Origin: Lentzea atacamensis
GTDB taxonomy: Bacteria; Actinomycetota; Actinomycetes; Mycobacteriales; Pseudonocardiaceae
Assembly (NCBI RefSeq): GCF_003269295.1
Contig: NZ_QLTT01000005.1
Coordinates: 248,001 to 312,000 of the forward strand
Direction of reading: 5' to 3'
DNA: 64,000 nt
Shown: in pieces, positions 55,812 through 63,863 of the stretch
How the letters are laid out: every line of letters starts with the position of its first letter
Numbering within the stretch: the first letter of the stretch is position 1
The notes under the pieces: model-generated
Told to the model about the DNA's origin: nothing
Databases searched by the model: none
The model's input: the letters and a program-made list of their open reading frames with translations, nothing else
Program-made: the position numbers and the translations under genes

Positions 55812-57488
55812 ATGGCTCGAATCTCCACTCCCCCGCCCGCACTCGCCCCGGATGCCCTGCGGGTCATCGCCCTCGGTGGCCTCGGTGAGATCGGCCGGAA
55901 CATGACCGTGTTCGAGCACGAGGGCAAGCTGCTCATCGTCGACTGCGGAGTGCTGTTCCCCGAGGAACACCAGCCCGGCGTCGACGTGATCCTCCCGGAC
56001 TGGAGCTGCCTCCGGGACCGGCTGGCCGACGTGGTCGCCATCGTGCTGACCCACGGCCACGAGGACCACATCGGGGGCGTGCCGTACCTGCTGCGTGAGC
56101 GACGTGACATCCCGGTCGTCGGCTCCCGGCTCACGCTGGAGTTCCTGGCCGCCAAGCTGGTCGAGCACCGGATCAAGCCGGTCCTGGTCGAGGTCAAGGA
56201 AGGCGAACAGCTCGCTCAGGGTCCGTTCGACCTGGAGTTCCTCGCCGTCAACCACTCCATCCCCGACGGTCTGGCCATCGCCATCCGCACCAGTGCCGGC
56301 CTCGTGCTGCACACCGGTGACTTCAAGATGGACCAGTTCCCGCTGGACAAGCGGATCACCGACCTGCGCGGCTTCGCCCGCCTCGGCGAGGAGGGTGTCG
56401 ACCTGTTCCTGGTCGACTCCACCAACGCCGACGTGCCCGGATTCACCACCTCCGAACGCGATCTCGCCCCCGCGATCGACGAGGTGTTCCGCACCACGCC
56501 GCGCCGGGTGATCGTCTCCAGCTTCGCCAGCCACGTGCACCGCATCCAGCAGGTGCTCGACGCCGCGGCCGCACACGGCCGCAAGGTCGCCTTCGTCGGC
56601 CGCTCCATGGTCCGCAACATGGGCCTGGCCTCCGAGCTGGAATACCTCAAGGTGCCCGCCGGCCTGGTCATCGACATCAGGGACGCCAACCGGCTGCCCG
56701 CCCACAAGGTGACCCTGGTGTGCACCGGGTCACAGGGAGAGCCGATGGCCGCCCTGTCCCGCATGGCCGCCGGCGAGCACGAGATCGTCATCGAGGACGG
56801 CGACACCGTCCTGCTGGCCAGCTCGCTGATCCCCGGCAACGAGAACGCCATCTACAGGGTGATCAACGGCCTGACCGACCTGGGCGCCAACGTGGTGCAC
56901 AAGGGCAACGCCAAGGTCCACGTCTCCGGGCACGCCAGCGCCGGTGAACTGGTCTACTGCTACAACCTGGTGCAACCGGCCAACGTCCTGCCCGTGCACG
57001 GCGAGGCACGACACCTGCGCGCCAACGCCGAACTGGCCATCAAGACCGGTGTCGAGCGCGAGCGGGTGCTCGTCGCCGCCAACGGCCACGTCATCGACCT
57101 GCACGAGGGCCGGGCCTCGGTCACCGGCCGGGTCGAGGTGCACAACATCTACGTCGACGGCCAGACCGTCGGCGGTGTCACCGAAGACTCCCTGGCACAG
57201 CGCCGCACGCTGGGCGAGGAAGGCATGATCACCGTCGTCGCCATCATCGACATCGACACCGGCCGGCTCGACGACGCACCCGACATCATCGCGCACGGCT
57301 TCGAACACGACGCCTCGACGTTCCAGCCGGTGATCCCCGCCATCGAGAAAGCCCTCGCGGGCGCGGCGGAGCGGAACGTCACCGACGTGGCGGAGCTCGA
57401 ACGCCTCATCGCACGGCAGGTGCAGACCTGGGCACAACGCACCTACCGCCGCCGGCCGGTGGTCATCCCGGTCGTCATCGAGGCCTGA
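55812..57488 (+). CDS. rnj: Ribonuclease J
   Basis: A 558-aa metallo-beta-lactamase/beta-CASP ribonuclease, which processes and degrades RNA with endo- and 5'-exonuclease activity. Motifs in order: IALGGLGEIGRNM, LTHGHEDHIGGV (zinc-binding HxHxDH), VNHSIPDGLAI, LHTGDFKMDQ, STNADVPGFT, SSFASHVHRIQQV (beta-CASP), CTGSQGEPMAAL and VHGEARHLRANAE. Length normal. ATG 55812 is the likely leaderless start; GTG 55806 is in frame two codons upstream. Immediately follows the palindrome F. In actinobacteria RNase J is usually dapA-linked; here it sits in a stress-type cluster. Confidence 0.92.
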   Translation: MARISTPPPALAPDALRVIALGGLGEIGRNMTVFEHEGKLLIVDCGVLFPEEHQPGVDVILPDWSCLRDRLADVVAIVLTHGHEDHIGGVPYLLRERRDIPVVGSRLTLEFLAAKLVEHRIKPVLVEVKEGEQLAQGPFDLEFLAVNHSIPDGLAIAIRTSAGLVLHTGDFKMDQFPLDKRITDLRGFARLGEEGVDLFLVDSTNADVPGFTTSERDLAPAIDEVFRTTPRRVIVSSFASHVHRIQQVLDAAAAHGRKVAFVGRSMVRNMGLASELEYLKVPAGLVIDIRDANRLPAHKVTLVCTGSQGEPMAALSRMAAGEHEIVIEDGDTVLLASSLIPGNENAIYRVINGLTDLGANVVHKGNAKVHVSGHASAGELVYCYNLVQPANVLPVHGEARHLRANAELAIKTGVERERVLVAANGHVIDLHEGRASVTGRVEVHNIYVDGQTVGGVTEDSLAQRRTLGEEGMITVVAIIDIDTGRLDDAPDIIAHGFEHDASTFQPVIPAIEKALAGAAERNVTDVAELERLIARQVQTWAQRTYRRRPVVIPVVIEA

Positions 57489-57498
57489 TCTTCCGGCG

Positions 57499-57879
57499 GT
57501 GACGATCATGAGGAGCAGTCCGCGCGGATTCGAGTCACCAAGCCGGTACAACGCCGCCTACCCCGACTGCGTCCTGCCTGCCGAACCGCTGCGGCTGCGC
57601 GGCTATCGCGCCGCGTTGCAAGGCGTCGAGGACGACGTGACGGGTGCGGCGGGCTCGATGACGGTGGAGTTCCTGCCCGGCGGAGCACCCGGCCCTGGGC
57701 AACCGGACCGCCTGGGGACGGTGGTGGCGACCCACTGGGGGCAAGGCCCCGTTCTCGTGCTCGCCGAACGAGTCTCGTTGCGCGCGGCGTGGGAGTCGAT
57801 CGTCCAGCGGTGGCCGGCGCGCCTTTCGGAAGTCCGCGCCGCGCTCGAGCTGACCTGTCACGACCGCGTAAATCCTTAG
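57499..57879 (+). CDS. Hypothetical protein downstream of RNase J
   Basis: A 126-aa (or 123-aa from ATG 57508) protein, SRYNAAYPDCVLPAEPLRLR near the start, then VATHWGQGPVLVLAERVSLR. It reads as natural sequence with alternating strands and helices but no family I know. It is 10 bases after the RNase J stop, so co-transcription is likely. Confidence 0.65.
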   Translation: MTIMRSSPRGFESPSRYNAAYPDCVLPAEPLRLRGYRAALQGVEDDVTGAAGSMTVEFLPGGAPGPGQPDRLGTVVATHWGQGPVLVLAERVSLRAAWESIVQRWPARLSEVRAALELTCHDRVNP

Positions 57880-58257
57880 TGTGAACGTCACGGTCAGGCC
57901 AGAGAGCTTGCTCACGATCAAGCCGTTCACGATGAGATCTACAGTGACGTCACGGTAGAGTCCACTGTGGTTGCGCCGGAGATGCCGCGGCCCGTCATGA
58001 GACCCCGATCCCCCTGTCACAGGGCGCAGCGGGGTTCACCCGGACTCCGAGAGGCACCCGACGCATGAGTACCGCCGAGGAGGATCGCAGGGCCTAGCAC
58101 CACGCTCTGCGAACCCTGAACTGTTCGCGGCACCAACCCACGGCACGCCGGCGTCGACGCCGACTCCCTCCCAGCGCGCACCCGAGCGCGCGGGCCCCAT
58201 TCCTGTTCATCACGCGAGCTTCCTGCCTGCTCGCGCGCACAAATCCTGAGGTGTCGA
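57880..58257. other. 378-base region: operator G and a long SulP leader
   Basis: Contains operator G at 57941-57961 and a decayed partial copy of the same motif (ACGTCACGGT then CAGGC, 57886-57900). Then comes a leader of about 290 bases to the SulP start. The leader has a short ORF (57967-58068, starting GTG VVAPEMPRPVMRPRS), a 10-codon ORF from 58065, and a CCCTG-TCA-CAGGG hairpin near 58012-58024. No structural RNA family is recognised. Confidence 0.4.
57941..57961 (+). promoter_or_regulatory. AGAGT-type operator/promoter G (SulP leader)
   Basis: ACAGTGACGT, C, ACGGTAGAGT. TAGAGT serves as -10; the predicted start near 57968 is at the GTG of a small leader ORF. Confidence 0.6.
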
Positions 58258-59754
58258 TTGTCCTCACACGTGGCTGCGCCGCGCCCCTCACTGTTGTCGA
58301 GGGTCCGCACGACCTGGTTCGCCAACCCCCGCGCTGATCTGATGTCCGGCCTGGTGGTCGCGCTCGCACTGATCCCCGAGGCGTTGTCGTTCTCGATCAT
58401 CGCCGGCGTCGACCCGAAGGTCGGCCTCTACGCCTCGTTCACCATCGCGATCATCATCGCGTTCTCCGGCGGCCGTCCCGGCATGATCTCGGCCGCGACC
58501 GGCGCGATGGCCCTGGTGCTGGTGCCGCTGGTGCGTGACCACGGCGTGGAGTACTTGTTCGCCGCCACCATCCTCACTGGTGCGTTCCAGATCCTGTTCG
58601 GCATGGTGGGCGTGCACAAGTTGATGCGATTCGTGCCGCGCACCGTGATGGTCGGCTTCGTCAACGCGCTCGCGATCCTGCTGTTCACCGCCCAGATCCC
58701 GCACATCACCAAGGGCGGCTGGCCGGTCATCGCCCTGGTGCTGCTCGGTCTCGGCATCATCTACTTGCTGCCCAGGCTCACCAAGGCGATCCCGGCGCCG
58801 CTGGTGGCCATCGTGGTGATCACCGCGCTGACGGTGTTCCTGCACGTCGCCGTGCCCACCGTCGGCGGGATGGGCGAGCTGCCCACCGCGCTGCCCGGCT
58901 TCGGCCTGCCGATGGTGCCGTTCACGCTCGAAACCCTCACAATCGTCGCGCCCTACGCACTGACGCTGGCGGTCGTCGGCCTGATCGAGTCACTGCTCAC
59001 CGCCCAACTGCTCGACGACCTCACCGACACCCCGTCCAAGAAGGGCATGGAGGTCCGCGGACAGGGCATCGCCAACATCGCCACCGGCTTCCTCGGCGGC
59101 ATGGCCGGATGCGCGATGATCGGCCAGTCCATCATCAACATCAAGTCCGGCGGTCGCACCCGCCTGTCCACCTTGTCCGCAGGTGTCTTCCTGCTGATCC
59201 TGGTCTTCACCCTCGGCCCGGTCGTCTCCCTGATCCCGATGGCCGCGCTGGTCGCGGTGATGATCTTCGTGTCGGTCAGCACCTTCGACTGGTCCAGCAT
59301 CAAGCCGGCCGCGCTGCGCCGCGCACCCAAGAGCGAGACCGCCGTAATGGTCGTAACCGTCGGCACCGTCGTCGCCACCCACAACCTCGCGCTCGGTGTC
59401 GTGGCGGGCGCGCTGCTCTCGGCGATCTTCTTCGCCCGCCGAGTGGCGCATCTGGTCGACGTGTCCAGCGTGCTCGACCCCGACGGCACCATCCGCGTCT
59501 ACGCCGTCACCGGCGAGCTGTTCTTCGCCTCCAGCAACGAACTGATGCACTCCTTCGACTACACCGACACGGTGACGAAGGTGGTCATCGACCTATCCGA
59601 CGCCCATGTGTGGGACAGCTCCGCGGTCGCCACCCTCGACGCGGTCACCACGAAGTTCACCTCCCGCGGCATCGAGACCGAGATCATCGGCCTCAACCCG
59701 CACAGCGAGCAACTGCACACCAAGCTGTCCGGACAGCTCGCCGGATCACACTGA
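58258..59754 (+). CDS. SulP-family anion transporter with STAS domain
   Basis: A 498-aa SLC26/SulP transporter. The hallmark SGLVVALALIPEALSFSIIA in helix 1, FSGGRPGMISAATGAMALVL, and VRGQGIANIATGFLGGMAGC are present, followed by about ten more hydrophobic segments and a C-terminal STAS domain (about residues 395-490: VVIDLSDAHVWDSSAVATLD). Substrate is an anion such as sulfate or bicarbonate; the sequence does not decide. TTG at 58258 with TGAGG six bases upstream fits; GTG 58270 is an alternative. A strong terminator follows. Confidence 0.88.
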   Translation: MSSHVAAPRPSLLSRVRTTWFANPRADLMSGLVVALALIPEALSFSIIAGVDPKVGLYASFTIAIIIAFSGGRPGMISAATGAMALVLVPLVRDHGVEYLFAATILTGAFQILFGMVGVHKLMRFVPRTVMVGFVNALAILLFTAQIPHITKGGWPVIALVLLGLGIIYLLPRLTKAIPAPLVAIVVITALTVFLHVAVPTVGGMGELPTALPGFGLPMVPFTLETLTIVAPYALTLAVVGLIESLLTAQLLDDLTDTPSKKGMEVRGQGIANIATGFLGGMAGCAMIGQSIINIKSGGRTRLSTLSAGVFLLILVFTLGPVVSLIPMAALVAVMIFVSVSTFDWSSIKPAALRRAPKSETAVMVVTVGTVVATHNLALGVVAGALLSAIFFARRVAHLVDVSSVLDPDGTIRVYAVTGELFFASSNELMHSFDYTDTVTKVVIDLSDAHVWDSSAVATLDAVTTKFTSRGIETEIIGLNPHSEQLHTKLSGQLAGSH

Positions 59755-59755
59755 C

Positions 59756-59797
59756 ACGCGAAAGGGGCGGCGCCTGCAGGTGCCGCCCCTTTCGCGT
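59756..59797 (+). terminator. Strong hairpin terminator after sulP
   Basis: A 16-bp stem: ACGCGAAAGGGGCGGC pairs with GCCGCCCCTTTCGCGT, with about 10 bases between. It starts one base after the sulP stop. No clear T tract, but the stem is the strongest in the window. Confidence 0.8.
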
Positions 59798-59828
59798 TGC
59801 CCGTCATGGGCGCCACCCACTCTACACA

Positions 59829-59849
59829 ACACTCACGTTAAGGTAGAGT
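59829..59849 (+). promoter_or_regulatory. AGAGT-type operator/promoter H (DUF2795 operon)
   Basis: ACACTCACGT, T, AAGGTAGAGT. TAGAGT -10 ends 59849 and the ATG at 59857 lies within one base of the expected start, so the mRNA should be leaderless. Confidence 0.65.
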
Positions 59850-59856
59850 TAAGGTC

Positions 59857-60093
59857 ATGGAGGTCGTACCGATCAGGCGTGAACCTGTTCTCACGCAGAC
59901 CGAGATCATCGACTGCGTCGAGGACGCGTTCCTGGCCGGCCCCGCCACCGTGACGGGCCTGCTGGACGCCGCCCTGCGCTGCCAGGCCCGGCCCGCCGTG
60001 TTCGCCGCACTGACCCAGCTCCCCGAGCGCTCCTACGTCTCCGTCATGGACGTCCTGTCCAGCCTGCCCGATCTGCCGTACACCGTGGACTGA
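59857..60093 (+). CDS. DUF2795-like small protein
   Basis: A 78-aa protein; the C-terminal half (DAALRCQARPAVFAALTQLP, then ERSYVSVMDVLSSLPDLPYT) has the small helix-pair pattern of DUF2795, a family of unknown function abundant in actinomycetes. First gene of a three-gene set (59857, 60141, 60878) driven from element H. The leaderless ATG is predicted. A broken relative at 50765 follows the other ADP-ribosylglycohydrolase, so the pairing is repeated. Confidence 0.7.
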   Translation: MEVVPIRREPVLTQTEIIDCVEDAFLAGPATVTGLLDAALRCQARPAVFAALTQLPERSYVSVMDVLSSLPDLPYTVD

Positions 60094-60140
60094 GCCGCCC
60101 GCTTTCCTCATCCGAGCAGGCTTCCCGCGAACGGAGATCC

Positions 60141-60881
60141 TTGGCGCAGCCCATCACCGAACCCGCGACGGTCGCGACCGTGCGGATGTTGCTCGCCGCC
60201 ACCGCGGGCCGGCACTCCCCTCCCGCACCGCTGAGCATCGCTCGCGGCGGCGTCATCGCCCTCGTCCGCGGAACCGATTCGGTCAGCCTGGAAGTCCACG
60301 AAGCTCTGCGGATCCTGGCCGACGAGGCCGGGATCGACCTTCTCGACATCACGCCGGCTCCCGAGTTCGGGCGGACACCGCCCGCCCGGCGGGTGAAGCT
60401 CGTCGTCGCCGCGACCCAGGCCGCGTCGTTCGCGGCCCAGAGGTGTGCCGCCGCCTGGAACGCCCCGGTGATCCTGCCCGGCCTGATCAACCCGGATGAG
60501 CCCCTCCGGCTCCTGCTGCGGCCGGAACCGGCGCTGACCGTCGCGTTCGGCGATGGCAGGACCTGCACGGTGCTGCAGGCCGCGCACTTCACCGGCAGCG
60601 TGCATTGCGCGACCACCTCCGGCGCCTTCTCGTACGAAGCCCGCGAGCTCGCGGTCAGCCCGATTCCCGGCGGCATGCTGGCCTGCGTGGTGAGCGAGGA
60701 CGCGAGCCCGGTCCGCCCGCTCCGCGAGCCGCTGAAGCTGCGCCTGACCACCCCGGTCCCGGCGACCGTGGACGGCATCACCGACGTCTTCCCCGCGGGA
60801 ACGCAGCGGATCGGCCTCGCGCGCACCCTCTATCGAATCGTGCTCCACACCGCCGCACCGAAATCTGGTGATCTTCAATGA
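60141..60881 (+). CDS. Uncharacterised 246-aa protein
   Basis: Alpha/beta protein, no clear motif. VKLVVAATQAASFAAQRCAA looks like a phosphate/nucleotide-binding strand-helix, and the second half (TVAFGDGRTCTVLQAAHFTG, PVPATVDGITDVFPAGTQRI) is beta-rich, vaguely like the C-terminal sandwich of ATP-NAD/diacylglycerol kinases. TTG at 60141 has GGAG six bases upstream. The TGA overlaps the ATG of the next gene by four bases (ATGA), so translation is coupled to the ADP-ribosylglycohydrolase. A nucleotide-related role is inference. Confidence 0.7.
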   Translation: MAQPITEPATVATVRMLLAATAGRHSPPAPLSIARGGVIALVRGTDSVSLEVHEALRILADEAGIDLLDITPAPEFGRTPPARRVKLVVAATQAASFAAQRCAAAWNAPVILPGLINPDEPLRLLLRPEPALTVAFGDGRTCTVLQAAHFTGSVHCATTSGAFSYEARELAVSPIPGGMLACVVSEDASPVRPLREPLKLRLTTPVPATVDGITDVFPAGTQRIGLARTLYRIVLHTAAPKSGDLQ

Positions 60882-61846
60882 CCGCTTCCACCACCAACGT
60901 CACCCGCACGGACAAATGCCGAGGACTCCTGCTCGGCGCAGGGCTCGGCGACGCACTCGGCGCACCGTTCCAAGGCCGTGCCACCGTGGACGCTGGCACG
61001 CTGACCGCCGAGGAACGCGCACCGAGTCTTCTGGTGCACACCGACGACACCGCCCTCGCCATCGTGCTGGCCGAACACCTTGCCGCCCGGCGCGACACCG
61101 ACCTCCTCGACGAAGACGCGCTGGCCCGCGAGTTCGCCGCGGCGTGGAAACGCGAACCGTGGCGAGGTTTCGAGTCGGGCACACCGCAGGTGTTCGGCCT
61201 GCTCCACGCGGGCGTGGCGTGGAGCGCCGCGGCCAAGGCGTTCCTGCAAGCGCAGAATTCCCAGGGCAACGGCGCCGCCGGCCGCGTCGCACCCGTCGCA
61301 CTGGTGGGCACGAGCGTGCCGCACACCAAGCAACTCGCGCACCGCAGCGCCGCCCTCACCCATGCCCACGCCCACGGCAGACACGGCGCCGAATGCCAGG
61401 CCGTCGCCGCCCACCTCGCCCTGCACAGCGACCCCGCCCAGCCCCTGGACGGATACCGGTTCCTCCGCGACATCGCCGAAGTCCTGCAGTCACGGCTGTG
61501 GCGCGACAAACTCGACCGTGTCAGTCACCTCGCCGACGGTGCCGACCCCACGCACGCCGCGCACGTCCTGGGCAACGACAGCTCCGCTCTCGGCTCGGTT
61601 CCACTCGCACTGCTGGCTTTCCTGCGCAACCCCGACGACCCCGCCGACGCCATCCGCTACGCCGTGCGGGCCGGTGGTGCCACCGACACCATCGCCGGCA
61701 TGACCGGAGCACTCGCCGGCGCACGCACCGGCACCGGCGCACTGCCCCAGTCCTGGCTGCGGCGGTTCCACCCCACGAGCAAACTGTGCCGGCTCGCCGA
61801 CCAACTCGCCGGACCCGCCACCACGGAGCTGACCACGAGTTCCTGA
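60878..61846 (+). CDS. ADP-ribosylglycohydrolase-family protein, copy 2 (one metal Asp replaced)
   Basis: A 322-aa paralogue of the enzyme at 49008. LLLGAGLGDALGAPFQGRAT and VHTDDTALAIVLAEHLA are intact, but the last metal motif reads GGATDTIAGMTGAL: the first Asp of GGDTDT is Ala. In DraG/ARH enzymes that Asp binds magnesium, so activity may be lost or altered while ADP-ribose binding remains. Start ATG overlaps the upstream stop. Expression from element H is likely. Confidence 0.85.
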   Translation: MTASTTNVTRTDKCRGLLLGAGLGDALGAPFQGRATVDAGTLTAEERAPSLLVHTDDTALAIVLAEHLAARRDTDLLDEDALAREFAAAWKREPWRGFESGTPQVFGLLHAGVAWSAAAKAFLQAQNSQGNGAAGRVAPVALVGTSVPHTKQLAHRSAALTHAHAHGRHGAECQAVAAHLALHSDPAQPLDGYRFLRDIAEVLQSRLWRDKLDRVSHLADGADPTHAAHVLGNDSSALGSVPLALLAFLRNPDDPADAIRYAVRAGGATDTIAGMTGALAGARTGTGALPQSWLRRFHPTSKLCRLADQLAGPATTELTTSS

Positions 61847-61868
61847 CGTCCAGCATGTCGTGGGCGGT

Positions 61869-62217
61869 CTGGGCTCGACTACACGGCACGGGCCGCGCTG
61901 GAGAACCCGGACATCGGTTCGCTGCTGCCCGTCGACGCGCTCGGCGAGGTGATCGAATGGCACAGGCAGGGACTCATCCCCGCCGGGACAACGCTGACAA
62001 CGCCGACTTCTACGAGCCCGAGGGCCTGCCACGCCTCGCCGACCTGCTCCGTCCCGGCGGAGTGTTCGCGCCGTGGTCCAACGGCCCCGCCCGACGACGA
62101 GTTCACCGCCACCCTCTCGCCGGTCTTCACCGAAGCCCGCGCTGAGATCGTCGGCTTCCCCAATCCGTCGCAGGACAACGACTCCACGAACACCGTCTAC
62201 CTCGCGAAACTCGGTTG
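61869..62217 (+). pseudogene. Spermidine-synthase-like methyltransferase remnant
   Basis: Pieces in three frames give RAALENPDIGSLLPVDALGE with VIEWHRQGLIPAG, then DFYEPEGLPRLADLLRPGGV with FAPWSNG, then DDEFTATLSPVFTEARAEIV and FPNPSQDNDSTNTVYLAKLG. The order matches the spermidine synthase-like Rossmann family (binding-site acid, LRPGG, F-A-x-W-S, closing strand), but the N-terminal half and most of the middle are missing and two frame changes are needed. A true decayed gene. Confidence 0.65.
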
Positions 62218-62277
62218 ATCGTCTCCGAACCGCCTGCCAGAGTCGCAGACCGACCCCAGCGCGCCGAGGAGACGAGC

Positions 62278-62913
62278 ATGTCAACAGCCGACCGTCTGCC
62301 CGATGTCTCCCGTCCGGATGCCGGGCTGGCCGTGATCAGCCCTATGTACGTCGGCGGGTCGCAGCAGCAGAGCACGGTGGCCGACGAGGCGCTGGCGAGG
62401 TGGACGCGAACGCCGGCACCGCAAGGGCTGGTGTCGTTGAACGTGTTCACAAGCCTCGACAACGAAGCACTACTGGCCTACGCGCAATGGACCGACGACG
62501 ACGAGTACTCCGCCTACATCCGCACAGCGGCGCGCGGGCCACTGGACCTGGTCGACGCGGTCCGCTACCGGCTGTTCCGCAGCATGAGCGACGCCGCCGG
62601 CGAACCGGGCTGCGTCATCACCGCCACGTTCGACGTGGACGGCCCCGAGCGGCAGCGGCACATCGTGGACGCGCTCGCCGACGCCGCGTCCCGCGCCGAC
62701 CCGTTCCCCGGCGCGCTGGCCGCGCACTTCCACCTCAGCGTGGACGGCACCCGCGTGCTCAACTACGCCGAGTGGACCTCGTTGGAGGCGCACGACCGCG
62801 CGGTGGACAACGCGGAACTCGACGAGATCTACCGCATCAGCCTGGAGACCCCCGGCGTGCGCGCCACCCGCGGCCGCGCCTACCGCCTCCATGGAGCGCT
62901 GCACACGAGCTGA
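62278..62913 (+). CDS. Antibiotic-biosynthesis-monooxygenase (ABM) domain protein
   Basis: A 211-aa protein with two ABM-like ferredoxin folds (about residues 40-100 and 120-190): QGLVSLNVFTSLDNEALLAY, AQWTDDDEYSAYI, then AAHFHLSVDGTRVLNYAEWT. Related proteins include quinone-forming monooxygenases and small-molecule-binding regulators. ATG at 62278 has GAGGAG six bases upstream. It follows the decayed synthase remnant and has no operon partner. Confidence 0.8.
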   Translation: MSTADRLPDVSRPDAGLAVISPMYVGGSQQQSTVADEALARWTRTPAPQGLVSLNVFTSLDNEALLAYAQWTDDDEYSAYIRTAARGPLDLVDAVRYRLFRSMSDAAGEPGCVITATFDVDGPERQRHIVDALADAASRADPFPGALAAHFHLSVDGTRVLNYAEWTSLEAHDRAVDNAELDEIYRISLETPGVRATRGRAYRLHGALHTS

Positions 62914-63071
62914 CCAGAGTGCTCAGGACCGGCCGAACATCAGGCCGGGGTGCCTGTCCAGGACACGCTGCCAGCTCGCGGGTGAGATAGCCGGATGCGG
63001 CATAGGCGGACAACCCCGGGGACCAGGCGAGCAACGCGACGGCGGCCAGTCCGGGATCCCAGGCCCTGCCC

Positions 63072-63761
63072 CTACGGCGCGGCGAGGGTGAGACTGTCCG
63101 GAACCGCGTCGAACGCTTCCTCGACACGATGGATGAGAACCTTGCTGCCGCCGGGCCCTTTCCAGCGGCCCAGCTTCTCCATCGGTGACGGCCCGTCATA
63201 ACCGCGCCCGGAGATCCAGTTCTTGACGGCGCAACGCCATGCGGCCAAGGACAACTCACCCAGCAGCCGCACCCTCACGTCCTGCCGGCTGTCGACACCG
63301 AGCTTCGTCTCCAACTCCGCGACGAGCCTGGATTGGACGGTCACCGAGTGCAGCAGACTGCGGTCCCACAGCACGGGCGTGCGGGCGATGAGACCGCGGG
63401 TGGCGAGGAAACTGCGGTCCCACTCCTCACCGAGCCCGGTGACGGCGGCGACCAACGCCTGCTTCAGGAAGTCCAGCACGGGACCGTGGAGCTCGCGTGC
63501 GGCGACCTCAGCGACATAGGCGTCCCACAGCTCCAGCTCCGCGGCCATCGCGACGTCCTCTTTGGACTGGAACATGCGGAAGAACGTGCGCTTGGAGACC
63601 TCCACCTCCTCGACCAGCTCGTCGAGGGTGGTTTCGTGGAATCCCCTGTCCAGGAACAACCGCAACGCGGTATCCGCCAGAGCCCGGCGAGTCCGCAACT
63701 TCTTGCGCTCGCGCAGGGGCAACGCCCGATCACCCGAGACGGCACCCGGCATGGTGGTCAT
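63072..63761 (-). CDS. TetR-family transcriptional regulator
   Basis: A 229-aa TetR regulator; the N-terminal HTH is LRTRRALADTALRLFLDRGF, then ETTLDELVEEVEVSKRTFFR with MFQSKEDV. The C-terminal ligand domain is unassigned. ATG at 63761 (MTTMPGAV) is preferred to the frame's earlier start. Divergent from a transporter gene at 63864, with inverted repeats in between, so repression of the transporter is the obvious model. Confidence 0.85.
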   Translation of the reverse strand: MTTMPGAVSGDRALPLRERKKLRTRRALADTALRLFLDRGFHETTLDELVEEVEVSKRTFFRMFQSKEDVAMAAELELWDAYVAEVAARELHGPVLDFLKQALVAAVTGLGEEWDRSFLATRGLIARTPVLWDRSLLHSVTVQSRLVAELETKLGVDSRQDVRVRLLGELSLAAWRCAVKNWISGRGYDGPSPMEKLGRWKGPGGSKVLIHRVEEAFDAVPDSLTLAAP

Positions 63762-63795
63762 CGCCGGAGTGTAGCCGCCATCTAGAAGCAATTGC

Positions 63796-63842
63796 CACTA
63801 GAGCGATAGTGCCCCTCTCTGTAATCTGCCACTGAGGGGCAG
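63796..63842. promoter_or_regulatory. Inverted repeats in the TetR-MFS divergent region
   Basis: Three overlapping inverted repeats: CACTA/TAGTG (63796-63811), TGCCCCTC/GAGGGGCA (63810-63841) and CTGCC/GGCAG (63826-63842). They are suitable as TetR operator sites. Confidence 0.6.
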
Positions 63843-63863
63843 TTTAAGTCGAGGGGGCGGGTC

